NCBI RefSeq assembly: GCF_030159795.1 | Contig: NZ_BSND01000006.1 | Coordinates: forward strand, 186,001-250,000 | Source of the DNA: Methylophaga thalassica | GTDB lineage: Bacteria > Pseudomonadota > Gammaproteobacteria > Nitrosococcales > Methylophagaceae | Direction of reading: 5' to 3' | DNA: 64,000 bases | The notes under the pieces: generated by a model | Told to the model about the DNA's origin: nothing | What the model saw: the letters and a program-made list of their open reading frames with translations, nothing else | Database searches by the model: none | In this document: positions 8,040-15,173 of the stretch, piece by piece | Position numbering within the stretch: position 1 is the stretch's first letter | Layout of the letters: each line of letters opens with the position of its first letter | Made by a program: the position numbers and the translations under genes

Positions 8040-9533
8040 TTAATATTCATTCTTAAACAACCTGACCCGGTTTCGCCCATTTCTCTTAGCATCGTACATA
8101 GCAAAGTCAGCACAATTTAATAGCCCATCCTCTTCAGTACTATGCACAGGATAGAGCGCCACACCAATACTGGCTCCGACGCTGACAGTTAAATCCTCAA
8201 ATGTCATGGGGCTTTGCAGTGTCTCCAAAACTTTCTCAGCAACGTGGATGGCGGCCTGTTCATCGCTGACTTTATGCAGCAATACGACAAACTCATCACC
8301 ACCAAGTCTGGCGACGGAGTCAGGTTTACGGAGACAGCCACGGATTCGTTCGGCACACTGAATCAATACGGCATCCCCCACATCGTGTCCGTGGGTATCG
8401 TTAATCGGTTTGAACTCATCCAAATCGATAAACATTAAGGCTAACGCATATTTATCCCGTTCTGCCATGGTCATCGCTAAATGCAGCCGTTCTCTGAACA
8501 AGATTCGATTTGGCAACCCGGTCAGTGCATCGTGATGAGCAAGATGCTGAGCGTGTTCTTCCATGACTTTTCTATCGGTAATATCAAAAAACCAAGCCAA
8601 AATCATTTGCTTGCTGTGATATTCAATCTGAAGATAGGAGGCGATAACCCATTTCGTTGATTGCTGGCTATCAGGGAAGTAGAGTTCAACTAATTGGTTA
8701 TTCACCTGCTGGCCATGTTCAATTAACTTCACCGTATCATCATATTCCAATTTATTCGCGTAATAACGTCGAAGCGTCACGCCTAAAGCTTCCTGATGTT
8801 TCTTTTCGATTAAAGAGGCATAACTTTTATTCGCAAATACCACTTCTTGTGTGTCGATATCAATGATCGATGCGGCGGTAGGGCTAAAGTCCAACATCAT
8901 TCGCAAGCGTGATTCGCTTTCTAATGCTTTGATGCGTAGCTTTGCATTTTCCAGGAAGGTTTCACCTGATTTTTTAGCCGCCAGAAAAACAAATAATACA
9001 AACAGCACCAGTATGGCACTCATACCATATGTTATCGGTTCCCCTTGCTGAACAAGTATCAGAATATGTGGAATCATAGTGGGAAGAACTAAAGCCACCA
9101 CCGATCTTCGGTCAACCGAGAGTGAAGCCATACCACCCGAAGCTATCCCGCCAATGGTAAAAGACAAAAATGCCTGATAGGCAATATTGTCTTGAGGCAT
9201 CAGGATGACCCCACCTATTCCCCAGACAATGCCCGACATCAAAACACTGAAACGAAAGTACTGTAGCCATCGAGTCTGATTAAGTTCTGCTTTGTTATGA
9301 TCTCTATGCCAGCACACCAACAAAATACATCGTGAGATCAAAACAATCACCAACACCCCGTACCAGCTCAAGGAGGTCAACAGTGACGTCACCGGGAGTT
9401 GAACAATAATCAGTATCAAACCCAGCGCGGCATTGATGGCGATAGAAAAAAAACTCGCCGTAAAAAGCAGTTTAAGTTTCTGTTCTAAAACGCTTTCAAC
9501 GTAAACTGGTTGGTCAGATTTGCTCTGGCACAT
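8040..9533 (-). CDS. Membrane diguanylate cyclase (PAS-GGDEF)
   Basis: 497 residues. About five to six membrane helices fill residues 20-195 (a MASE-like sensor region). A PAS domain follows (about 207-320, ending FFDITDRKVMEEH), then a GGDEF domain (about 330-495) with the intact active-site motif RLGGDEF. Five residues before it is RKPD, an RxxD inhibitory I-site, so product feedback is expected. It synthesises cyclic di-GMP at the inner membrane. It converges on the riboswitch-controlled PEP-CTERM gene about 200 bases away, which suggests that it may feed that switch, though cyclic di-GMP is diffusible and other cyclases will exist. Confidence 0.92.
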   Translation of the reverse strand: MCQSKSDQPVYVESVLEQKLKLLFTASFFSIAINAALGLILIIVQLPVTSLLTSLSWYGVLVIVLISRCILLVCWHRDHNKAELNQTRWLQYFRFSVLMSGIVWGIGGVILMPQDNIAYQAFLSFTIGGIASGGMASLSVDRRSVVALVLPTMIPHILILVQQGEPITYGMSAILVLFVLFVFLAAKKSGETFLENAKLRIKALESESRLRMMLDFSPTAASIIDIDTQEVVFANKSYASLIEKKHQEALGVTLRRYYANKLEYDDTVKLIEHGQQVNNQLVELYFPDSQQSTKWVIASYLQIEYHSKQMILAWFFDITDRKVMEEHAQHLAHHDALTGLPNRILFRERLHLAMTMAERDKYALALMFIDLDEFKPINDTHGHDVGDAVLIQCAERIRGCLRKPDSVARLGGDEFVVLLHKVSDEQAAIHVAEKVLETLQSPMTFEDLTVSVGASIGVALYPVHSTEEDGLLNCADFAMYDAKRNGRNRVRLFKNEY

Positions 9534-9907
9534 CTAACGACCTACACAGCTTTACTAGTACAAACGCATGTTTTACGTTTCACATTCACTCCCCCAGCAT
9601 TTTATTTGGGTAAGTTTATCTTATACCCGTATGTAAACAGATGCCACAGATTCAATCACACTGTTTATCTCACTCTGAATCAAGGATGCATCTATTGATA
9701 GTAAACCCAGTTAATTGTGTTAGGCGTCCTATTTTGCTAGGGTGAAAATGACATCGGCGGTAAAGAAAATTCTTCAACAATAATGTATGTCTACCGCAAT
9801 ACCATTCATTAGTGATTATCACTCTACTCAACTCAGAGTTATCAAATAAGTCGTTTCACTCTTGTAATAGCGAGAAGTCTTCTTTAACTAATTCAAGGAA
9901 AAATACA
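9534..9907. other. Intergenic region between divergent genes
   Basis: Spacer between the diguanylate cyclase start (minus) and the small acidic protein gene (plus). It must hold both promoters. I see no hairpin, repeat or small gene with a good ribosome site in it. Confidence 0.4.
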
Positions 9908-10126
9908 ATGACACTACAAAAAATAAACACAGAAAACACAACAAACGTTTCAAGTATTATCGCTGCCTCGCTGAAGCTCTCAGATGAAGAAGAAAAAGAA
10001 GCAGAAGAAACGCCTGAGGCGCCAAAGCCCTCAGAGGGAACATATCAACCAGACGATCCTGATGATAAAAAACAGAAAGATGCTGAAAAGGCACCGATTA
10101 TGCCTCAACCACCTACACCACCGTAG
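9908..10126 (+). CDS. Small acidic proline-rich protein, unknown function
   Basis: A 72-residue open frame beginning MTLQKINTENTTN, with AAGGA 9 bases upstream of the ATG at 9908; a longer in-frame start at 9812 has no ribosome site. The first 30 residues are polar and mildly hydrophobic. The remainder is very rich in Glu, Asp, Lys and Pro (DEEEKEAEETPEAP, then QPPTPP at the end) and is probably disordered. There is no Cys, membrane segment or secretion signal. I do not recognise the family. The ribosome site and compositional bias favour a real gene, but conservation is untested. Confidence 0.5.
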   Translation: MTLQKINTENTTNVSSIIAASLKLSDEEEKEAEETPEAPKPSEGTYQPDDPDDKKQKDAEKAPIMPQPPTPP

Positions 10127-10182
10127 TGGCAAAAGCCATTGTGGTATATGGGTTTAAAACCAAGATATCTAATATGTTAGTG

Positions 10183-10292
10183 GCAGTGATATAGCATATT
10201 CAGGGTCAGCGCCCAATAGCCTACTTCCCCTATTGTGGTACGGTCATTAGGCTATTCTCGATAGGTTATTAACCTGACCCTAAATATCACTG
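10183..10292. repeat. Nested palindromic element, about 110 bp
   Basis: Several inverted repeats are nested around one centre. CAGTGATAT (10183-10191) pairs with ATATCACTG (10284-10292). AGGGTCAG (10202-10209) pairs with CTGACCCT (10274-10281). AATAGCCTA (10215-10223) pairs with TAGGCTATT (10248-10256). The whole could fold into one long hairpin. It has no GTTRRRY/RYYYAAC ends, so it is not a canonical attC; a miniature mobile element or palindromic repeat is possible. No second copy is visible in the window. Confidence 0.6.
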
Positions 10293-10345
10293 AGCTAGCC
10301 TCAGCATGGTTAATACAGTTAATATTCTTGCTGAGTTACATCACA

Positions 10346-10939
10346 CTAGCAGTGCATTTTGTACATCGTCACGCCGACGTTATCAAGCTCGCCAACTGTC
10401 ATTATTGTGACTTCTAAGCCATAGATACTTGGTTTTTCCATTGAACACTCAAGCGTAGTCTTAAGAAACATTTCTGTCTTAGACGTGACAGGCGATTCAT
10501 CATTGTTATAAAAAAAGATTTCTTTGTCGTTCTGATTTCTTCCTGTGTGAGCGACACCTTCTTCGAGCAATACCTGATTCAATTCTGCGGTGTCACTTCT
10601 TAACTGAGCAAATGAATTTGTGGTGCTTTGGCTGGAGTAGTTAATTGATACGATTTTATTGTTATCAACGCCCACTATTAGCTTTATCTTGTTTTTTTGC
10701 TTCTGGTTAGAACGACATGTCCAATAATTAACAGCAAAACGATCCTTAACTCTACATTTAAAGCCATTCTTTGTGAGTTCCTTGAACTCTTCGACTGAGG
10801 AGTTAAGCGAAAGACCATTAATTTTAAACGACTCTATGCGCTCAGGAATAAGGCTATCCGAAGCGAGAGCCTGCATGGAGATACTTGCCAGAACAATAAA
10901 GAGAAAACGATGTGCGTACTTAAGGTAATTTTTTGGCAT
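10346..10939 (-). CDS. Exported protein of unknown function
   Basis: 197 residues with a signal peptide (RFLFIVLASISMQALA, cleavage after about residue 26). The mature part is about 170 residues with Cys at about 62, 74, 164 and 197, which could form disulfides in the periplasm. The segment FKINGLSLNSSVEEFKEL resembles the start of small periplasmic domains that sense or bind ligands, but I cannot name a family. It is placed like an integron cassette gene: a good attC-like site lies 150 bases upstream, in the right orientation to end the preceding cassette. Confidence 0.65.
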   Translation of the reverse strand: MPKNYLKYAHRFLFIVLASISMQALASDSLIPERIESFKINGLSLNSSVEEFKELTKNGFKCRVKDRFAVNYWTCRSNQKQKNKIKLIVGVDNNKIVSINYSSQSTTNSFAQLRSDTAELNQVLLEEGVAHTGRNQNDKEIFFYNNDESPVTSKTEMFLKTTLECSMEKPSIYGLEVTIMTVGELDNVGVTMYKMHC

Positions 10940-11092
10940 GATAGTGTTTGTCCTTAATGATTGAAATTAAAATCCCTAATTATCTAGGTCAGTGTAAAAA
11001 TGGCTAAAATCAAACATTCTGACCCTATTGATTTTGATGTTCTCATGGATTCTTTTAACTTATTGATGATATCTAGTTCAGAGTTCATATAA

Positions 11093-11172
11093 ATCTAACG
11101 CCAGCCGTAACCGGCGCATTTGTAGTGAGCGCAGCGAACGAAAAATGCGTCCGAGTTTACGGCATTGTTATG
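11093..11172 (-). mobile_element. attC-like integron recombination site
   Basis: Read on the minus strand, this 80-bp site begins with a GCATAAC core and ends with GTTAGAT, which fits the GTTRRRY consensus. Between them, AACAATGCCGTAA and TTACGGCTGGCGTT, then ACGCATTT and AAATGCGC, form an imperfect stem around a loop of about 20 bases, as in attC sites. It lies 10 bases after the stop of the upstream minus-strand gene, the usual position of a cassette's attC. No integrase is in the window. Confidence 0.72.
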
Positions 11173-11182
11173 CATTTCTGCC

Positions 11183-11665
11183 TCAGAGGGTGAGATTTGG
11201 AGCCCCTAGGAGCAAGTAACCAAAAATGACGAGGAAGCTTACGCTGAGCCCGATTTTTCGAAGGTGGTTGCGCTTTTTCAATGCCTCTTTAGACCTAGCC
11301 CAAGCTCTTACGTTGACGGCAAGATATAAAATAATGACTCCCGTAAATATAAATAGACTCCGTATAGAACCTGGCCCATTGGTTGCTATCGAATATGCGC
11401 CAATTAATATTGATGCGATCGCTATAAGTAAGATAAGCGGCCAAGTCTTTTCTGATAGAAACTCAAGCTTCGTGACCAATTTCTGTAATCTCGGGAATTC
11501 CTGAATACGAGGCACAATGCTATTCAAGAGCAATATTGCTACAAAAACTACAAATACGAACGAACCAAGGCCCCAAAGCTCCTCTTCGCTAGGTGAGCAA
11601 CCTTGGAGAAGTAAGCTGGTGCCTAAGAATAAGCTTGCTGCGTTTTTGTTTCTATTTCTCTTCAT
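11183..11665 (-). CDS. Putative membrane lipoprotein, cassette-borne
   Basis: 160 residues. The N-terminus has a lipoprotein-type signal (ASLFLGTSLLLQGCSP) with the lipobox LQGC, so Cys23 would be lipidated. It is followed by about four hydrophobic segments, an unusual combination that suggests an inner-membrane protein. No known domain is recognised. Its start overlaps the end of the upstream 77-residue gene by 14 bases, and an attC-like site follows its stop by 10 bases. Together the pair looks like one two-gene integron cassette. Confidence 0.6.
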   Translation of the reverse strand: MKRNRNKNAASLFLGTSLLLQGCSPSEEELWGLGSFVFVVFVAILLLNSIVPRIQEFPRLQKLVTKLEFLSEKTWPLILLIAIASILIGAYSIATNGPGSIRSLFIFTGVIILYLAVNVRAWARSKEALKKRNHLRKIGLSVSFLVIFGYLLLGAPNLTL

Positions 11666-11885
11666 CTAGGACATATCTTAATTTTCGTTTCAACTCTCTG
11701 ACCCAGGAGTATCGGTTTGGTAAAAATGGAATCGACAGAACAGCGATCACTCCAACCAGAAGAAATAAAACAGCGGCAGTTCCTTCCTTTGTAATGAAAA
11801 ATGCGACGAGACCACCTAGTACACCGATGGCGGCAGCAGCGCCAATAATCCAAAGTATTCCGATAGGTACGACAGGTAATGGCAT
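11652..11885 (-). CDS. Small two-helix membrane protein, cassette-borne
   Basis: 77 residues, with two hydrophobic helices at about 8-31 and 36-54 and a basic tail (RELKRKLRYVLDEEK). The ATG at 11885 is preceded by AGAGGATAA. It overlaps the following lipoprotein-like gene, so the two are translationally coupled and may act together in the membrane. The start lies about 27 bases from the end of the upstream attC-like repeat. I recognise no family. Confidence 0.55.
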   Translation of the reverse strand: MPLPVVPIGILWIIGAAAAIGVLGGLVAFFITKEGTAAVLFLLVGVIAVLSIPFLPNRYSWVRELKRKLRYVLDEEK

Positions 11886-11912
11886 GTTTATCCTCTATAG
11901 CTGATTTCTAAT

Positions 11913-12057
11913 GCATAACAGTGTGTTTTATGAGGCCACTGGCCTCATAATAAATATTAAACAGACGGCCTTATAATTCATTTTTAAAAAGTCTAACACG
12001 TTGATTATTAATGAAAGTCATTTTTTATTCAGAGAATTATAAGGCCAACAGTTTGAG
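11913..12057 (-). mobile_element. Long attC-like palindromic site
   Basis: On the minus strand it ends in GTTATGC (11913-11919) just before the two-gene cassette. It contains two strong palindromes: TATGAGGCCA/TGGCCTCATA separated by one base (about 11929-11949), and a perfect 13-bp arm GGCCTTATAATTC (11967-11979) matched by GAATTATAAGGCC (12034-12046). The first 68 bases resemble 32624-32691 without gaps. Length and layout are reminiscent of long, VCR-like attC sites, but the outer core (around GCTCAAAC) is not a perfect consensus. Confidence 0.5.
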
Positions 12058-12131
12058 CATACAGTGAAAAATAGTGCCAACACATTGGCATCTTCGGGTT
12101 CAGTTTTAATATCAAACTATAGCGTTCTACC

Positions 12132-12566
12132 CTAATCTCCAGCTAAACGCGCTTTTGAGCCTTTCAAGTGTTGATTGAGTGCGTCTAAGCGTTGTTTCAT
12201 TTCTCCTGATTTTTCAACGAGTGTGGTGGTGTTAACAAGGTTGGCCAGTACTTCATCCTTCTCAAGGCATTTTTCTTCAATTGTCTGTTTAGGATCATCA
12301 GAGAAAAGTTGAGTCAGTTTCACACCAATTTCTTCAATCCATTCTCTGTCGGCATCGGGGGTGGAAGGTAAGTCGCCGAGATCTTTGATGACTTGCTGAA
12401 AGGAGGTAATGAACGCTTCACGTTCGTCTGCAATATCAAACAACTGGTGCTGAATATTTTCTTTGCTTAATTCTTCACCCATGGCACGGTAAAAATCGAC
12501 TGTTTGTATGATTAATTTCAGAATTTCCAGAGCATCAGCCTGTGCATCTGTTCGTATTATCGACAT
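12132..12566 (-). CDS. DUF2383-like ferritin-fold protein
   Basis: 144 residues, all helical. The pattern LKLIIQTVDFYRAMGEELSK followed by LFDIADEREAFITSFQQVIKDLG resembles DUF2383 four-helix proteins of the ferritin-like group, where Glu/His residues in two helices could bind metal. The function is unknown. The ATG at 12566 is one base after the stop of the lipid-kinase gene and has GGAG in that gene's end; a longer start at 12605 is unlikely. It is the last gene of the PAP2-DUF1206-kinase operon. Confidence 0.7.
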   Translation of the reverse strand: MSIIRTDAQADALEILKLIIQTVDFYRAMGEELSKENIQHQLFDIADEREAFITSFQQVIKDLGDLPSTPDADREWIEEIGVKLTQLFSDDPKQTIEEKCLEKDEVLANLVNTTTLVEKSGEMKQRLDALNQHLKGSKARLAGD

Positions 12567-12567
12567 A

Positions 12568-13464
12568 TTAAACGTCTCCAGAATCGGTAGGTATGTCCCC
12601 GACAATTGCCTCTATGGCTTCAGGGATAATCTCAAATTCGACAGGGGTCGTGGTTTTAAATTCACCATCAGCTTCCAGCTCTTTGGGTTTAGAGGTGTAA
12701 ATACTGAAGTGTTGAGCAGAGTGGCGCACGATATGACGCTCATTTGCCAATGCCCCATCACGTAAATTAGGCCCCAATAATAACAATTGCCACCATGGCC
12801 GTGGCTTGATAAAAAACAAATGAAGCTGACCGTTTACTAAGGTAGAGCGCTGGTCAACAATATTGCCTCCACCGTAATACCGACCATTGCCAACAGCAAG
12901 ATGAATGGCTCGGCTTGAGTTCTGCCAGTCATCGGTTTTGATATGGACTTTAAAGCTTTTGTTTCGCTTGATGGCTTTAAAGAAGGCACCTAAATATGCC
13001 AACACACCAAACCATTTTTTGCTATCTGAGCTGAGTTCTCGTGTAACATCGACGCCCAGCCCGATATGAGCAACATTCACAAAAAAATGATTATTTACTT
13101 TGCCCAGACTAATCCGTTCGCGTTTACCATCAACCATCACTTGTGCTGCGGCGATTAAATCTTCTGGCACACCCAGCGATCGCGCCAGATCATTGGCTGT
13201 GCCCAGCGGGAATATCGCCATGGTGCGTTGATATTTATGTATCGCTTCCAGCCCAGTGCTGATTGTCCCATCCCCACCGGCGAGGACAATCACGCCATCC
13301 TCACGTTCATAATTTTCAATGAGTGTGATTAAGTGATCTTCGCTTTCGGTTTCTTTGACTGAAATCTCAAACCCGCCAGATTTCAGTGTTTCTATGGCTT
13401 CTTGCAAAGCGTCTTCACTGCCGTTACGGCTGTGAGGGTTAATCAGTATCAAGGCATGCTGCAT
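12568..13464 (-). CDS. YegS/DgkB-like lipid kinase (diacylglycerol kinase catalytic domain)
   Basis: 298 residues. The catalytic domain begins ALILINPHSRNG. The ATP-binding loop is VLAGGDGTIS (about 80-89), and the second family motif is FPLGTANDLARSLGVP (about 106-121). The C-terminal beta domain ends with DGEFKTTTPVEFEI, the usual EXDGE-type element. Family members phosphorylate diacylglycerol, phosphatidylglycerol or sphingoid lipids. It lies in an operon with a PAP2 phosphatase, which could perform the opposite reaction, so membrane lipid phosphate turnover is the likely theme. The exact substrate is not visible. Confidence 0.9.
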   Translation of the reverse strand: MQHALILINPHSRNGSEDALQEAIETLKSGGFEISVKETESEDHLITLIENYEREDGVIVLAGGDGTISTGLEAIHKYQRTMAIFPLGTANDLARSLGVPEDLIAAAQVMVDGKRERISLGKVNNHFFVNVAHIGLGVDVTRELSSDSKKWFGVLAYLGAFFKAIKRNKSFKVHIKTDDWQNSSRAIHLAVGNGRYYGGGNIVDQRSTLVNGQLHLFFIKPRPWWQLLLLGPNLRDGALANERHIVRHSAQHFSIYTSKPKELEADGEFKTTTPVEFEIIPEAIEAIVGDIPTDSGDV

Positions 13465-13488
13465 AAATTATTCCCTGTATGTGATCGC

Positions 13489-14274
13489 TTAATGCTCAAT
13501 ACGACGATATACCGCTTCCAGAAAGCTATAAAGACCAAAGGCCATTAAGCCGATAGCCACCGTCATGGTGAGCCAACTGTCAAAGGGTGTTGTCTGTAAC
13601 CATTCCAACGCGTCACTGATCCCTTTATTCTCACTGGTGCCAGAAATAAAGGCGGAACGCAGAATCACCCAGCCAATAATGCACCAGACGATGCCTCTCG
13701 ATATCAGCCCGAACTGACAGACTCTCTTTATCCAGCGATATTGAGACTCTGGCATCGCCATATATTGCTCAAAACGAGCCTTATAGCCCTTAAACAAGTG
13801 AGCAATACCCACACCCACTAATATCAAGCCAATAATACCAACGACGAAAGCCGTGATGTCTGATCTCAGATAGGCCGAGAGGCTGGAAGATGCCGAATCG
13901 CCTGACGAGTCCTCTGTGTTATGAAGCAATAACTTGATGGTCCAGTAACAAAGAATACTGTGAGTAATGGCACTTACGATTAAGGAGCCACGCACAACCA
14001 AGCCTTTAAACGAATGACCATGCCCATCGGCATCTTTGATGCCTTGAGTAAAGCGCCAAATAATGTAGCCAAGCAAACCAATAATAAGGATGACTAACAG
14101 CGTTTGACCAAAAGGCTGCTCTTTGAGATTGAGAATGGCACCTTTGCTACTCGCCTCTTCTCCTCCCAATCTTAGCGTAGAGAGAAAAGCCAACACGCCG
14201 ATAGTGACATAGATAAGCCCTCTGGCAGCATAGCCCATCCGTGCCAGAATTTGATATGTCGTTGAGTGACTCAA
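13489..14274 (-). CDS. DUF1206 integral membrane protein
   Basis: 261 residues with about six membrane helices, arranged as three pairs. The repeated motif GYAARGLIYVTIGVLAF (N-terminal) and GLISRGIVWCIIGWVIL (C-terminal) is the hallmark of DUF1206, where each unit has a G-x-x-(A/S)-R-G turn before a helix. Its function is unknown. It lies 6 bases after the PAP2 gene and 24 before the lipid kinase, so it is probably part of the same lipid or envelope operon. Confidence 0.85.
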   Translation of the reverse strand: MSHSTTYQILARMGYAARGLIYVTIGVLAFLSTLRLGGEEASSKGAILNLKEQPFGQTLLVILIIGLLGYIIWRFTQGIKDADGHGHSFKGLVVRGSLIVSAITHSILCYWTIKLLLHNTEDSSGDSASSSLSAYLRSDITAFVVGIIGLILVGVGIAHLFKGYKARFEQYMAMPESQYRWIKRVCQFGLISRGIVWCIIGWVILRSAFISGTSENKGISDALEWLQTTPFDSWLTMTVAIGLMAFGLYSFLEAVYRRIEH

Positions 14275-14280
14275 AGCTGA

Positions 14281-14982
14281 TTACTCATTCGGCACCGTGT
14301 CGATTTTTTCATGCACAAACTGACGTGACAGATACCAACACATTAGGGCCCATGCCGAACCAACCGTCCAGCCGGCCACCACATCGGTCGGCCAATGCAC
14401 ACCTAAATAAACTCGGCTGATACCCACCAGCAATGTCAGTAACACGGATGTACAGATGATCAGCAACTTCACCCGCCAACTTGTCTGAAACTGTGCAAGC
14501 AAGGCACCGAGTGTGAGGTAAGTGCTAGCTGACAACATAGAGTGCCCACTGGGAAAGCTTGATGTATAAACCAAGGTCGCATGCGTGACCAAATCAGGTC
14601 GGGCACGATCAAAACCACTTTTCAGCATAAAGCTGGCAAGTAATGCACCGCCGGTAGCCAGCAACACAACAAGAGCCAGTTTACGTTTATGAATCAGTAA
14701 TAAAAAAATCATCACCCAGACACTGAGTAAGGTGAGAACGGTGTTTCCACCCAATGCTGTGATGTCCTTACCGACTTGCTCCAGCCAAGGAGGCCCAAGC
14801 AGATCTTCAGGATTATCGGGGTTACGCAATGACAGCAGAATCTTTTCATCCATGGCGAGCGTTTCGCCCTCTGTCACCTCATCGGCGACTTCCATAAACA
14901 ACCACATTGAGCCAGATATCAGCAACAACACGATCCAAAAAGCGATTTCTCGTCGTCCTAACCATGTCAGTATCTTTTGCAT
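14281..14982 (-). CDS. PAP2-family phosphatase
   Basis: 233 residues, about five to six membrane helices. All three phosphatase motifs are intact: KSGFDRARP (K-x6-RP), PSGHS, and SRVYLGVHWPTD (SR-x5-H-x3-D), giving the catalytic His pair facing the periplasm. Such enzymes dephosphorylate phosphatidate, phosphatidylglycerophosphate or undecaprenyl pyrophosphate. A large N-terminal loop (about 35-65) lies before the core. The ATG at 14982 has AAGGA 7 bases upstream; the alternative GTG at 14997 would overlap that ribosome site. It is the first gene of a four-gene operon. Confidence 0.92.
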   Translation of the reverse strand: MQKILTWLGRREIAFWIVLLLISGSMWLFMEVADEVTEGETLAMDEKILLSLRNPDNPEDLLGPPWLEQVGKDITALGGNTVLTLLSVWVMIFLLLIHKRKLALVVLLATGGALLASFMLKSGFDRARPDLVTHATLVYTSSFPSGHSMLSASTYLTLGALLAQFQTSWRVKLLIICTSVLLTLLVGISRVYLGVHWPTDVVAGWTVGSAWALMCWYLSRQFVHEKIDTVPNE

Positions 14983-15173
14983 ACGCGTCCTTATCACTGC
15001 GAAAGTTCAGAATGGATACCCTATATGCAAATATCAGCTTCGTCACTAACCTGGATAAAACTTAGACGTTATCGATATTAACAAGGTGATGACAGCGTTT
15101 GCGAAAATCGGATAGTCGATCTGCTCTCAAGTGCGTAACGTGAACCGATTTGTTCTCTCACAGGTAATCTGCC

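Noticed and set aside
10196-10287. Palindrome as a third attC site
   Set aside because: Its ends lack the GTTRRRY/RYYYAAC cores, although it lies next to cassette-like genes.
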